DNA of 35,094 nucleotides. It comes from Penium margaritaceum. Its lineage: Eukaryota > Streptophyta > Zygnematophyceae > Desmidiales > Peniaceae. This document shows, piece by piece, positions 10,087 to 19,876 of the stretch; position 1 is the first letter of the stretch, and each line of letters begins with the position of its first letter. The notes beneath the pieces were generated by a model. It searched no databases and was not told where the DNA came from. It was given only the letters and a program-made list of their open reading frames with translations. Where the stretch lies: positions 399 through 35,492 of the forward strand of contig SZWC01025196.1 in NCBI GenBank assembly GCA_023375785.1, given 5' to 3'. A program made the translations under genes and the position numbers.

Positions 10087-10570
10087 TAAAAATTCCCCCT
10101 TTTTGGTCGTGACGTCCCGACGCGTTTATTGATGAGGCCCGGTGACGGCAGTTATAGTCCTTGATTAAGTGACGGACGTCTTGGAGGTTTTCGTTAGGGT
10201 TCCCATATGTTATTCGCGACGTCATAGCCATGCCATTTCACAATACATTCTATTGTTTTGCCTCATTGTCAATGGCCAAGGATGTCATTGATGACTTAAT
10301 CTGTGTCCTCGTCCACTTGAACGGGAGGCCGGGACGGGACATCTCTGCCGAGGAAGTTCTCTCGGTAGTGCTTGACATTGCTTATATGGAACACCGGATG
10401 AACTTGCATAGTGTCGCGGAGTTTGAGTCGTGCAACCACGGGGATTTGCATGTACTCGATGTCAAACGGTCCCAACCATAGGGGTTTGAGCGTCAAATTG
10501 CCGGCTCCGCGCAGTTTTATGTTGGTTGAGCTGAGCAGTACTTTGTTAGTAGCAGCAAACATGTCATCGC
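10087..10570 (-). pseudogene. pol: Gypsy A integrase C-terminus and chromodomain region
   Basis: The minus-strand frame 10562-10296 carries the integrase C-terminal block typical of Ty3/Gypsy: a KVLLSSTNIKLRG-like strand, KPLWLGPFDIE, then VHPVFHISNVKHY. A frame from 10231 downward contains NENLQDVRHLIKDYN, the end of a chromodomain (compare the clear chromodomain of Gypsy B at 15690-15790). Chromodomains target integration to modified histones. The domain is followed by the polypurine tract and 3' LTR. A frameshift separates the two blocks. Confidence 0.85.
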
Positions 10571-10921
10571 TGCGATGTCAATATGCTACTCGCTTCATCG
10601 CTACTTGTGTCCTCGCAAGTTTTTGCCATGTTTCCTGCATGTTTTGCGTCAGTTGGCCATATTGCATTGCATCTTGTCCCATCAGTTGTTTTTTTCCAGC
10701 TTATTTAGCGTCTTGTCTTCTCCAAATTATCCACCTTGTCCTGTGTCATGGCATTCTTCAAGCATCATACGGCGAAGTTCGACGTTCGGGGGAATGACCA
10801 CTTGGCAAGTGAATCGTCATTGCCAATAGGGTGCGTCAAACCAGATTTATGATTTGTCAAATCCGGCGTGCTGGTTGTAGTCTCGTGTGAACAGCCGCTC
10901 GAGATATGTCTCTTGTTGCAA
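10571..10921 (-). pseudogene. pol: Gypsy A integrase zinc domain, core deleted
   Basis: The minus strand reads an H2C2-type integrase zinc segment, MMLEECHDTGQGG then FGEDKTLNKLEKNN, near 10760-10690. It jumps straight to the LTQNMQETWQKLARTQVA region that normally lies after the catalytic core. The roughly 150-residue DDE core is therefore absent: only about 350 bp lie between RNase H and the integrase C-terminus. Gypsy B and C keep parts of this core, so the loss is specific to this copy. Several stops are also present. Confidence 0.75.
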
Positions 10922-11300
10922 TTATAGCGTTGCCACCTTGGCCATCAAATCTGGTCGGTGGTTGAGTCCATCCGTCGGGTTGATTTTGCCTAGCCGGTAC
11001 TCGATGTCATAGTCGAACCCGGATTCAAGGAACTCCATGCATTGGGTTTGACGTCGACAAAGGTTCGGCTGCGTCTTCAAATGTTTCAACGCATGGTGGT
11101 TGATGTGCATGATGCATCGGTGACACTCAAGGTAACTACACCATGTCTTGAATTGGCGTATGACCGCCAATGTTTCTTTTTTGTGTATGTCATTTTTTAG
11201 TTCCAGTCCTCGCAGTTTTCGAGACATGTAGGTGACCGGTTGGTCGTCATTGTCATGGTTTCGTCGGAAGTGATTGCAGAAGCCGAGAGAAACTTAAACT
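10922..11300 (-). pseudogene. pol: Gypsy A RNase H
   Basis: One of the better preserved segments: a minus-strand frame of about 100 residues (11227-10922) with FMSRKL-like start MSRKLRG, HKKETLAVIRQFKTW, HHALKHLKTQPN and a C-terminal IEYRLGKINPTDGLNHRPDL. This is the Ty3/Gypsy RNase H pattern (GKxNxADALSRRPDL). It degrades the RNA template during reverse transcription. It lies between RT and integrase, as expected for Gypsy. Confidence 0.9.
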
Positions 11301-11975
11301 TCTTGAAAATTTGTCAGCGTTGGCCAGTCAGTGACTGCTACCACCTGTTTTGATCCATGGTGATCCGTCCACTGCTGATGGTGTGACCCAAAAACTCGAT
11401 TGAACGACGATCGAAGTTGCATTTTAAGAGTTATCTGAAAGTTTTCTCTCATTGTAAAACTTAAAGGACTCCTTTATGATGTCCATCATGCTCTTCCAGG
11501 GTGCGGCTATACACTAGAACGTCGTCGAGGTACACCACGCCAAAATCGTCGAAGCATGGATGGAAGATGTTGTTCATTGCCACCATAAACGTTGCCAGGG
11601 AAATTTTCAGTCCGAACGGCATTACCATGAACTCAAAATGCCCGTGGCGAGATTGGAATGCCGTCTTCTCAATGTCGGCGTCTGCTATGTGTATCTGGTG
11701 ATATGTGCTGCACAAGTTGATTTTGCGAAAACTCGAGCCCCTCGGAGTTGGTCAAAAAGCTCGTCAGCTCGGGGAAGAGGGCAGCGGTTCTTGATGGTAG
11801 CAACGTTCATCGCTCAATAATCCACGCACATCTGCATCTCACCAGTTTTTGTTTTTACAAACAGTACTAGTGCGGCGTATGGTGACGTGGATGGGTGGAT
11901 GAACCCCTAACCGAGCATCTTGTCGAGTTGCTTTTTCAGTTCAGTTAGCTTGTAATGACTCATCTCATAGCCCCC
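11301..11975 (-). pseudogene. pol: Gypsy A reverse transcriptase
   Basis: The minus-strand frame 11715-11461 holds the central RT palm: [31 protein letters not shown] and VVYLDDVLVYSRTLEEH. The YLDD catalytic motif is intact. The N-terminal part lies to the right (about 11720-11975; [10 protein letters not shown] visible near 11765-11730) in another frame. It synthesises cDNA. The protein is broken by frameshifts, but the active-site block is well kept relative to other segments here. Confidence 0.9.
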
Positions 11976-12674
11976 TCAAACTATAGGTCTTGTTCCTGGC
12001 TTCAGTTCAATGTGATGGTCAATGTTTTGCTGAGGAAGCAAGGTTCTCGGGAGTTCATCGGGGAAGACGTTCGCAAACTCCTTGATGAGTGGTGCAATCT
12101 CTTTGGATACCGTCACAAACTCTGTTGATGCTGATGAGGCTGATGAGGCCGTTGAGGATGATGAGTCAACTGTCGCCACTTCTACTTTCTCCATTGGCTT
12201 GAGATGTACGAGCCGCGCATGTGCTCCTCGTCGTATGTAGTACCTGGCTACATTGAGCGGTATCGGCTGCACAGGTTGGCCCTTTTTGGCTACCGTGGCT
12301 TCATCTGCTGCTTTCACCTCTACAGCTCCCGTTATCGGCTTTTGTCCCGCACGTGGAAGTTGTCCTTTGGTGCCGTCAATCTCCACGTACACATCTTCCC
12401 TGTTCTAATCAACCCACGGATTGTGCCGGTACAAGAAATCTTGTCCGCAGATGATTTTGTAGTCGTAGTGGTTCTAGAAGTCTCCCTATTTGTAATCTCC
12501 CATTGATGGCTTTCCCTTCAAGTACCCCTGGTTTGGTCTGCAAACGAGTCTGCGAACCATGTCGTTGCTCACGAAGCTGTGTGAAGCTCCACCATCCAAT
12601 AGGGCCGGTACCGTTTTGCGACTTTTGCATCCTCTAGGTTGAACTTTTAGCAGTATCACCGGTTGGTCGTCCAT
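11976..12674 (-). pseudogene. pol: Gypsy A protease and protease-RT connection
   Basis: The minus-strand frame 12674-12486 contains PALLDGGASHSFVSNDMV, the retropepsin active-site region of Ty3/Gypsy (usually LLDxGASHxFVS), with the catalytic Asp present. The frame 12392-11976 follows, with a Ser/Ala-rich stretch (SSSSTASSASSAS) and then FANVFPDELPRTLL and the DHHIELKPGTRPI block that precedes RT. Between them is at least one stop or frameshift. The protease would cleave the Gag-Pol polyprotein. Confidence 0.85.
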
Positions 12675-14167
12675 CTACCCCTTGTCGGACGTTGCAATCT
12701 CAGAAACCCTATACAACGATGTGGGCTGGTCAGATGGGCAATCGTTTGGTGCATATCGCTCTTCATGAACATGAGTTGTGTCTTTTACTCCAATCCTTTG
12801 CCGTCTTCCAACTCATTTTTTGCGATTTCCCCCCCTTGTGGCCTACTATTTCCTCCGACAGTTGCGAGTGATGTGCCCGACTTCTCCGCTGTTGTAGCAG
12901 GTTTGCGTCTCTCTCTGGTCGGCATCGTCCACTTCCATGGGAGTCAAGGAGTCTGCCGACTTTTTTTATTTTTGTGTCCACGATAAATATGGATAGGAGG
13001 TCGCCAGCTGTAGGATTCTTGGATCCAAGCGTTGTAGTCAGTGTTGTTGATCCTTTCTCCTACTGCAATCATCAGCGGTAAGTCATTCTAGATGCCGAAT
13101 ATGGTAACTTGTTGCCGGGTTTCTCATTTGAGACCATTGTTGTAGTCAAAACAAAGTTTGTCGGGGGCAATGTCTGCTCTGGTGATGATTTCATGGAATC
13201 TCCACGCATACTTTGCCACGCTAGAATGTTGTCAAAGACGCTATAGCTTGTTTTCTGTGTCGGTCTTTTTGTTTAGTCTTCCAAAGCATGCGAGCATCGC
13301 ACGCGATGGTTCATTCTAGTCGGTTGGTGGCGTCAGTGCATCTTGCCATTGTGGGTTGAATTCCTACAATGGTAGAATGCCTGCGGTTGGTCATATGAGA
13401 TGGGCACCGTTGGCTGTTGATGATGCTCCACCGGTCTCCTGCTGTCGTTGGACGGTCTGTAGATCGGACCACCAACTTAACGCTGTGCCATGCATAAGCG
13501 CGGCCGTGAGGTCAATTTTCTTCTGATCATTGTTGACCCCAGCAGTTGTGAATTACACCTCCAAACTTGTCAGCCACATCCAAACCATTGCTCCCTTTGA
13601 TTTTGCAAGGTCAAATAGTTTTGGTGGAGCCGGACAAATTTTGGGTTTTCTCAAGAGTTGGGAATTTCTCTTGACGTGCACCACGCCTCATGTGCTTGCA
13701 TAGCGAAGAGCCTCCATTGCAATATTGAGCTCTTGGAGCAGATGGTTGTTGATTCCTTTGAGCGCAAAGATCAAGTTTGACAGTTCCTCGTTGATCAGCA
13801 CATGTCGTCCAATGCCATGTGTCGTCCTATCTATCATTGTCGAGGCTGTTGGTAGGGGTGGTTGGTTTACCACTGTTGGGCCCGCGACCAGACTGGTCAT
13901 CGAAGCCATAAATCTTGGTCTAGCTGCCGCATAGCCTGTCACACTAGCATTTGCTGTCACTTCAGAGCTCACTTGAATCAGCACGTTCTGCTCCTCTGTC
14001 ACCGAAGTCATCGTCAAAGACCCGCTGCTGGTCATTGGTTGCGCTTGCTTGCCTCATGTTGTAGTCACAAATTCTTCAAAGCCTTGACGTGTGAGATGCG
14101 CTGACGGCTTGTGCGAGGTAGTCCTCTAGAAGGGTAAGGTAGTCGAATGCCTCTCCAGCACCGCTGC
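12675..14167 (-). pseudogene. gag: Gypsy A gag with zinc knuckle
   Basis: The minus strand near 12900-12860 reads CYNSGEVGHITRNC, a CCHC knuckle whose second Cys is Ser. The capsid part (about 13000-13680) is homologous at DNA level to 17620-18250, 27745-28340 and 29840-30440, which are the gag segments of the other Gypsy copies. The N-terminal segment is the frame 14035-13688, a Thr/Ser-rich stretch ending in a helix (NNHLLQELNIAMEAL). Gag starts just after the PBS at 14168, as expected. Multiple frameshifts. Confidence 0.8.
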
Positions 14168-14179
14168 GCTTTGATACCA
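14168..14179 (-). other. Gypsy A primer-binding site
   Basis: The minus strand reads TGGTATCAAAGC, one base from the tRNA-Met type TGGTATCAGAGC. A CT spacer separates it from the LTR end, the same spacing as in Gypsy B and D/E. Confidence 0.88.
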
Positions 14180-14181
14180 AG

Positions 14182-14730
14182 CGTTATGCCGAACAAAGCG
14201 TAGATGGTGGACAGGTAGAAGTTGGAAGGAGAAACACGGTTTAGAATTTGGGACACTTTAGCGGTTTATAATTAGCGGTAAGTGTACTTTGATGAAAAGT
14301 GCAGAAATGATCAAACATACATACAAGTCCCATGTTACGAATGAGGCAAAGTCGGGGTTGTTTGGTCGATTGTCGAGCGGTGCATGCGGAGTCTTGTCGT
14401 GAGTGGTCAGATTTGAGAAGGTCCACTGATAAAATGGGAGACATGAAGAATCGACAATGAAGATGGGAGATGCATCTTTGTAATTCCAGATTCCTCTCTA
14501 TCCATGAAGAATTCAACCAAAACGTCGTGATGCTTCTGTTGTAGATTCACGAGAGTGGTGGAAGTTGTGAGAGGGTTCGGGAAAATTCACTGAGGGTGAG
14601 GGCAGTTGGCCGGTTTGTCCTCGACCGTCAGAGTAGATATCACAGCCTCACGACGCGATGGGTTTTTGGTGTGATAATAGAAATTCCCACTCGAAAAGAT
14701 AAGGGAATCGTGTATGTCTGGTGTGTAACA
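14182..14730 (-). repeat. Gypsy A 5' LTR
   Basis: 549 bp. The minus-strand start is TGTTAC and the end is ATAACG (mutated from GTAACA), giving the 6-bp inverted termini seen in the other Gypsy LTRs. It aligns with the split 3' LTR. Just outside the upstream end lies CCCCCTTCCCC (14731-14741), which on the minus strand looks like a polypurine tract of a further element. Confidence 0.9.
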
Positions 14731-15050
14731 CCCCCTTCCCCAATCCACCACGGAATGTCTGGAAAGCAACATGTCCACAGTAGCGCAAGTGTGCCACGTG
14801 GCTTGAACTGGTCCAGGCCTATGGGGCCGCGGATGGGATGGGTTGAGGGTTGGAGACCCTCAATCACAACGGTTTTGGCTCAATGGGCCAAGGATTCCAT
14901 CCGTTTGCTACATCCACCGTCCATAGCCAAAAGATTGGGTGACCGGCAAAGTTCAAGTTTAACCCCACTTTCTATAGGCATAGTCGATGTCCCCCCGCAG
15001 AGTGACATACTCTCCACTAACCTTGTATTTGAACTTTTCCCCTCCATACG
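14731..15050. other. Spacer between Gypsy A and Gypsy B
   Basis: About 320 bp without a gene. It begins with a polypurine-like run on the minus strand (14731-14741). It contains a small perfect hairpin, TTGAGGGT / ACCCTCAA (14843-14863). The part around 14945-14970 resembles 19395-19423, and a GGATTCCATCC...ACATCCACC stretch (14891-14919) resembles the repeat units at 19622-19702 on the other strand. It is probably the remnant of another Gypsy 3' end plus small repeats. Confidence 0.5.
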
Positions 15051-15597
15051 TGTTACACAAAGTAGAACATAGGTGGTTCATAAGGATGAGGTGAAGGAAA
15101 AAAGACGATTCGGGGATTTGTGACTAATGGATCATTTAATTGAGAAGCAAGTGCACTTCAATGACAATTGTTGAGATTGTCAAGCACATATATACAATGC
15201 CAAGAATGAGAATGAGATATATGCCTAGTCATTGGCGCTTGAGCCGAGCGACGCATGCAAGGTTGTGTCGAGAGTGGCTCATACAAGAAGCTCCGTCAAG
15301 AAGCCAGGGGGGTTTGAGAATATCGAAGAACTTCTTCGTAAAAGTCGGGTGCCATCGAGAACTCAAACAAACAATATCAAAATGCTGATTTGGTTTGCAA
15401 AAATTCTGTTGACTTTCCTAGAAGGCGGTCGAAGTTGTCACAAACTTATGAATCTGAGCATCGGAGGTTGGGGTAGCTGACCAAAATTCCCCTGGTCACT
15501 TGGAGTAAAACATCTTAATTCCTCGTGTAGTGGGCCATAAATGAAAGGACACAAATGCCCACTCATGGGGTTTAGGGATTTTGTCAGAGATGTAACA
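15051..15597 (-). repeat. Gypsy B 3' LTR
   Basis: TGTTAC at the left and GTAACA at the right edge on the plus strand, forming the inverted LTR termini. It aligns with 18759-19304. The pyrimidine run CTTCCCCCCAG just to the right (15598-15608) is the polypurine tract on the minus strand. Confidence 0.9.
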
Positions 15598-15824
15598 CTT
15601 CCCCCCAGTTGGACGCAACATTCTGGTGTGCTGGTAGACGTGGGCAGGTTACGACGAAAGTGGCCGTCGATCATAAGATTAACGTTTTGGAGGTTTTCGT
15701 ATGATTCACATCTGTTGTGCGCGGTGTCATAGCCGTGCCACTTCACCAGATACTCGTTCCCTTTTCCACTACGTCGATGTAAGGGTTCTAGCGGCGTCCG
15801 AGTTTTGCTACCCAACCGAAGCAT
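15598..15824 (-). pseudogene. pol: Gypsy B integrase C-terminal chromodomain
   Basis: The minus-strand frame 15824-15438 has the clearest chromodomain of the window: KGNEYLVKWHGYDTAHNRCE followed by ENLQNVNLMIDGHFRR, matching the YLVKWxGY...WEPxxNL pattern. The Trp of WEP is replaced here. The frame runs on into the polypurine tract and LTR. The chromodomain places the element among chromoviruses and would steer insertion to heterochromatin. The preceding integrase C-terminal block is largely missing. Confidence 0.88.
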
Positions 15825-16380
15825 CTCATTGGTTCACTTGGTTTCCCCAAGGGTCTGAGTATGGAACATCGCTCATAGCTGGATCCGACTGCCATAATTG
15901 GACATGAGTTCCCATCAAAAACAACTAGTAAAGCAGCCTTCCAATCAGCAGCCGTCCATGGCACGCCGTGCAACCATATGATCTGGTTTAGAAACAATCT
16001 CGCTTTCAATTCTACATTGACCGTGGTCATCGTCGCAATGAAATGCGGTATCTTGGAAAAGATCTCCACGACAACGAGGATGGCATCATTCTCCTTGGGA
16101 GTGGTGGGCAGTTCCGTCACAAATGGTTTCGTTGGAACATGGAGGGGTTAAGGTAGGCCAGGTCGCCACGTGCGATGGGATTTTCTCCGCACAGGTGTTG
16201 CACAATTTGTAGAAGGCCGCCACGTTGGCCTGCATCTTGTCCCACTAGTAGTATTTTGCCAGCTTCTTGAGAGTCTTGTCCTCGCCGAAGCGTCCACTTG
16301 GACAGATGTTGTGGCATTCCTCTAACAGCATTCGCCGTAGCTCCTCGTTTGCAGGAACAAGATGTGACACCTGAATCCTT
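15825..16380 (-). pseudogene. pol: Gypsy B integrase core and zinc domain, truncated
   Basis: The minus-strand frame 16120-15788 begins TELPTTPKENDAILVVVEIF and continues SKIPHFIATMTTV and ARLFLNQIIWLHGVP. This is the start of the Ty3/Gypsy integrase core; it should continue with a second catalytic Asp (SDRDPRF), but sequence after LHGVP is unrelated. The first catalytic Asp (normally SMDFITDLP) is replaced, and VDRFSK reads VEIFSK. To the right, the frame 16464-16117 covers the H2C2 zinc region (HLSKWTL..GQDSQEAGKILLVGQDAG is a frameshadow of it). Dead copy. Confidence 0.82.
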
Positions 16381-16900
16381 GTCACCAGAAGGAGGCGTGG
16401 AACCAGAACTTGGTTTTGTGGTACCCGCCGACGTCCTCATAACTATTTGCGAATAACTTTGCAAGGTACGGGTTGCGCTCGACGAGCAACCAACTGATCT
16501 CAGTCATTAAATATGGTCGCCGACTTAGAGCATCCATCGGATTGGTTTTTACAGGTTGGTACTCGACATCGTAGTCAATTTTTGACTCGAGGAACTCCAT
16601 TCATCAAGTTTGTCAACCGCTTAGATTTTGCTGAGTCTTCTAATGTGCATCGCCAGCATTCCAAGTAACACTGTCATTGTCTTGGAGGAAAACGGCCTTG
16701 GTGGCTCGATCAGATGTGTTAGAGGCCATGATGTAGTCCACCATTGGATGTGCCAATAGTAAGGCTGGTGCCAAGGGCAGGGCATTTCTCAAAGAGTTTA
16801 GCGCTTCTGGTTCTTTTCTTGGGTGAGATCAGAGAGAGGTGTTGGTACTCACACGACAGTAGCAGTTGCAGAAGCTCACAAACACCTCGACGTCCCAAAC
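16381..16900 (-). pseudogene. pol: Gypsy B RNase H
   Basis: The minus-strand frame 16600-16382 begins MEFLESKIDYDVEYQPVKTN and continues PMDALSRRPYLM. This is the C-terminal end of Ty3/Gypsy RNase H (MEFLxxFDYxIEYxPGKTNxADALSRRP). The N-terminal half (about 16610-16900) is present at DNA level but frame-broken. Order RT, RNase H, integrase confirms Gypsy. Confidence 0.82.
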
Positions 16901-17590
16901 ATTTGTGGTCGTCCGCCACTCAATGACCGCCTCCACCTTTTTCAGGTCAATGGTGATCCGTCCGCCGCCGATGATGTGGCCCATAAACTTGTTCAATGGT
17001 GTCAAAAGTCACATTTTTGAGAGTTCTCCGGAAAAAACTCTCTTTGTAAAATCTTGAGAAACTTTTCGAGATGTCCATTGTGCTCCTGCAGAGTGTGGTT
17101 GTACACTGGGATGTCATCGAGATACACAGCAAAATATTTGTCAAGGTATGGGCCACGAATGTTGTTCATCGCCATCATAAATGTTGTGAGGGTATGTATG
17201 AGTCGAAACAGCATGACGGTGAACTCAAAGTGTCAGTATCTGGTACCGAACACTGTCTTCTCGACGTCCTCATCCAATTCTTGGATCTGATGATAATTGC
17301 TGCATAGGTCAACTTTGTTGAAAAGCTTGGACCCCACAGAGTTTATCAAAAAGTTCATGTACTCGCTGGAGGGGGTAGCGGCTCTTGGCGGTAAAAATGT
17401 TTAACACCCAATAGTCCATGAGCATTCGCACTTTTGGTCTACTAATGCCAATTCTGACAGTCGCGTGAGATATGGCCCAGCTTCCTACAAGTCTAGCACG
17501 ACTATTGGTCATGTTGATTGACGGTGTCAGTCTCCATTGGGGATCAGGTTTCGATCGACTGCGGATTTTCTCTGCCACAATAAGAATTGC
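16901..17590 (-). pseudogene. pol: Gypsy B reverse transcriptase
   Basis: The frame 17578-17309 has RMLxDY-like MLMDYWVLN followed by SRYPLQRVHELFDKLCG. The frame 17214-17002 has FMMAMNNIRGPYLDK, FAVYLDDIPVYNHTLQEHNG and EFFPENSQKCDF. The YLDD motif is intact. The block between (about 17215-17308) is frame-shifted. RT fuses at its N-terminal side directly to gag sequence at about 17590, so the protease has been deleted. Confidence 0.88.
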
Positions 17591-18744
17591 GGCTTTGGAG
17601 TCACCACTTGTTGGATTCCTGAATCCAAGTATTGTAGTCGATATTGTTGATGAAAAAAACTGTTGCGATCATTTTCGGACGATCTTCCTATATGTTAAAA
17701 ATGACAGTCAATCATCAAAAGTATTTTTAAGGTCATTTTTGTAGTAGAAATAAAGTTATCCACGGGCGAGGTCGTTGGTAGTGATGATTTTGCACAACCA
17801 TCGTATATACTCCACTATGTTGGACTCTCGGAGCCTGTACTGTGCGATAGACTTCTCATTCGTTTTTCCAAAGTGAATGAGTGTAGCTCACTCCATGTTG
17901 ATGGTGGTGTAATGGAGTTGTGCCAAGTTGGATGTATCTGCTCGAAAGGTAGTATGCCTATGGTTGACGATGTGAAATCGGTCATGTGAACCATTGATCT
18001 AGCACCACCGGTCTCCTGCTTTCAACTATTGGTCTTTAAATTTGGACCATCAACTTCAAGCTCGGCCACGTAAAAGCAAGGCCGCGAGGTCAATCTTCTC
18101 TTTGCCGTTATTAATGCCAACGGTGGTGAACTACACCTCCAAACTCGTCAGCCACATCCTGATTGCCAGTCCCTTTAAGCTTGTGGGATTGAACAGCTTA
18201 GGGAGTGGCGATCTAATTTGGGGCTCACTCAATAGTTATAGATTTCTCTTGGTGAGTACGGCCTCACGCACACAGGATATCAGAACCTCATCCATCATCG
18301 CATTGAGCTGTCAGAGGAGATGGGTGTTGAGGCTCTTGAGTCCCAACAACTTCTGGTATAGGTCTTCGTTAGTTTGAGCTTGTCAGCCGGTGCCTTCCAT
18401 CATGCCACGTGTTGACCCAATGGGCAGTGGCGGAGACAAAGGGTTTGCCGAGCCCGAGGGGTCCATCACCGGGTTGGCCGTTGGGTTCGTCGGTGTCTTG
18501 GTATTCTCCGTGAAGCTTTCTGCTCCTGTCTGATTTATCTGAAGAGTTTTACTGTTTGTGTGCTTCTAATCCCCCATCACTGGAGTATTCGTCGGTGACT
18601 GCTACTTGCCACCTGTTGTGATTGCTCCATTTACCATTGTCTTCATGAGATCTGCAAGATTCTAGGTAGTGGAGATACGCTGAAGACTTGTGTGACGTTC
18701 TTGTTATGCAGTAAATGCATCGGTTGACCCACAAGCGCTGCTAA
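17591..18744 (-). pseudogene. gag: Gypsy B gag, degenerate
   Basis: Recognised by homology at DNA level with the gag of Gypsy A (12990-14160), D (27745-28876) and E (29780-30962): shared landmarks include the CTCCAAACT...GTCAGCCACATCC region (18138-18160) and the ACTGGTCTCC-type block. No open minus-strand frame longer than about 60 residues survives. No zinc knuckle is visible; it appears to have gone with the protease. Confidence 0.75.
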
Positions 18745-18756
18745 GCTCTGATACCA
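18745..18756 (-). other. Gypsy B primer-binding site
   Basis: The minus strand reads TGGTATCAGAGC, a perfect initiator tRNA-Met type site, two bases from the LTR end at 18759. Confidence 0.93.
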
Positions 18757-18758
18757 AG

Positions 18759-19304
18759 TGTTACGCTGAGCAAAACATATATTCTTCAAAAGGATGAGGT
18801 GCAGGACAATAGACTCTCCAAAGATTTGGGACAAATGGATAACTTGTATTAATTGCTAGGTGTACTTCTATGAGAAGTGTCAATTGAGTCGAGCACATGT
18901 ACACAGCATAAAGAATCACATTGAGCCATATGTTGGGTCCTCCATGCTTACGTTGAGCGACACGTGCAAGGTCGTGTTGCGAGAAGCTACTTCGAGAAGC
19001 TCAGTGGAGAAGTCGGGAGCTTGAAGAATATCGAGGCGTGCTTTCATACAAGACTAGTACCGCCAAGACGTCAACTTAACGATATCAAAACATCGATATA
19101 GTTCACAACACTTATGTCAATTTTTTTGGAAGGTGGTGGACAAAACCGTCTGGAACGTAACACCGGAGGTTGAAGCAGGTCGCCAAAACACCCTCGGCCG
19201 ACAGGCGTAACAATCCTGAGGTCGTAGAGCGGTGGGCCATGAATGAAATGACAAAAATGTCCACTCGCAGTGTTTAGGGACTCGTGAATGTCAGGGACGT
19301 AACA
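18759..19304 (-). repeat. Gypsy B 5' LTR, apparently also the 3' LTR of Gypsy C
   Basis: 546 bp with TGTTAC / GTAACA termini. On its left is the PBS of Gypsy B. On its right, instead of unrelated flank, is sequence resembling the post-chromodomain end of a Gypsy (19305-19420). The polypurine tract is missing. The simplest reading is one LTR shared by two head-to-tail elements. Confidence 0.85.
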
Positions 19305-19419
19305 GGTACATGGGTTGGTAGATCGGTAAGTCCATTATGACGAGTTGACGTTCAACAAGTAGTGAAGGTCAGTTAAAAATGCAGACCAGCCTGAGGCAAG
19401 AAGTTTGAGCTTTAAACCT

Positions 19420-19876
19420 CACTCTGTCATTTGCTGCTACACGTCATACAATTTATCGGGTATCACCGCCGGAGAACCCATGGTGGGTACATAGTGGACT
19501 CATCTACGAGTATCAACCTTTGACAAAGCCACTTTGTGAGTCAAACAGGATGGGGGAAGGGGGGATGCGTACGAGGAGTCTTGTCAATGGTGAGATTGGC
19601 CAGCTGGGCTCCATGGCTGATGGATGGAACACTCTTTACAACTAGATCCAACAAATGTAACGTCAATTTAAGGATGGTACACTATTTATAACTATATCCA
19701 ATCATCAGCCATGGAGCCCAGCCGGCCAATCATCCTTTAATCGCATTACATCAGTTGGATCTATGCTCAAGGCCCCACGGTTGAAAAATTGGTCGCCTCG
19801 TCTAACCGCACTCATTGCCTGTTTATGTGCATATTTGGTGGTCGAAAGTTTTGTCGCCCAACCCATCCCATGGAGC
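19420..19876. other. Repeat-bearing insertion inside Gypsy C
   Basis: About 450 bp without coding similarity between the chromodomain end and the integrase core of Gypsy C. It holds the long inverted repeat (19594-19731) and the 50-bp-spaced direct repeats described separately. Probably one or more small non-autonomous elements. Confidence 0.5.
19594..19731. repeat. 28-bp inverted repeat with 82-bp loop
   Basis: The arms 19594-19621 and 19704-19731 are reverse complements at 27 of 28 positions (arm starts GATTGGCCAGCTGGGCTCC; one A/G difference). Matching ends abruptly outside the arms. The loop holds two direct repeats of about 31 bp (19622-19652 and 19672-19702, 5 differences). Such near-perfect arms in heavily decayed DNA suggest a recent or conserved MITE/foldback structure. 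Confidence 0.88.

Larger units (their letters stand above)
1427..14730 (-). mobile_element. Gypsy A: Ty3/Gypsy chromovirus-type LTR retrotransposon, interrupted by a Copia and a MITE
   Basis: Minus-strand Ty3/Gypsy element. Its 5' LTR is 14182-14730 and the tRNA-Met type PBS is 14168-14179. Internally it carries gag, protease, RT, RNase H and the integrase C-terminus/chromodomain region, running right to left. Its 3' LTR is in three pieces: 1427-1458, 9225-9653 and 10001-10086, together about 547 bp against 549 bp for the intact LTR. The gaps are Copia A and a small TA-flanked element. The integrase catalytic core is missing and there are many stops, so it is not autonomous. No clear target-site duplication is visible at 1422-1426 versus 14731-14735. 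Confidence 0.85.
15051..19304 (-). mobile_element. Gypsy B: chromodomain Ty3/Gypsy element, internally deleted
   Basis: A 4254-bp minus-strand element with LTRs of 547 and 546 bp (15051-15597 and 18759-19304), perfect PBS (18745-18756), gag, RT, RNase H, integrase and chromodomain. Protease and zinc knuckle are missing: RT joins gag directly near 17590. The LTRs are visibly more diverged than those of Copia A, so it is old, or the two LTRs come from different copies. No matching target duplication (15046-15050 versus 19305-19309), consistent with a recombined or tandem origin. Confidence 0.85.

Noticed and set aside
12204-12506. 100-codon plus-strand frame as a gene
   Set aside because: Antisense to the Gypsy A protease-RT connection.
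14596-15072. 158-codon plus-strand frame as a gene
   Set aside because: Spans the Gypsy A LTR, its polypurine-like edge and spacer; no protein motif.
14168-18756. Primer-binding sites as tRNA genes
   Set aside because: Only the 12-base acceptor-end complement is present; no cloverleaf around it.
15046-19309. Target duplication around Gypsy B
   Set aside because: ATACG versus GGTAC do not match.
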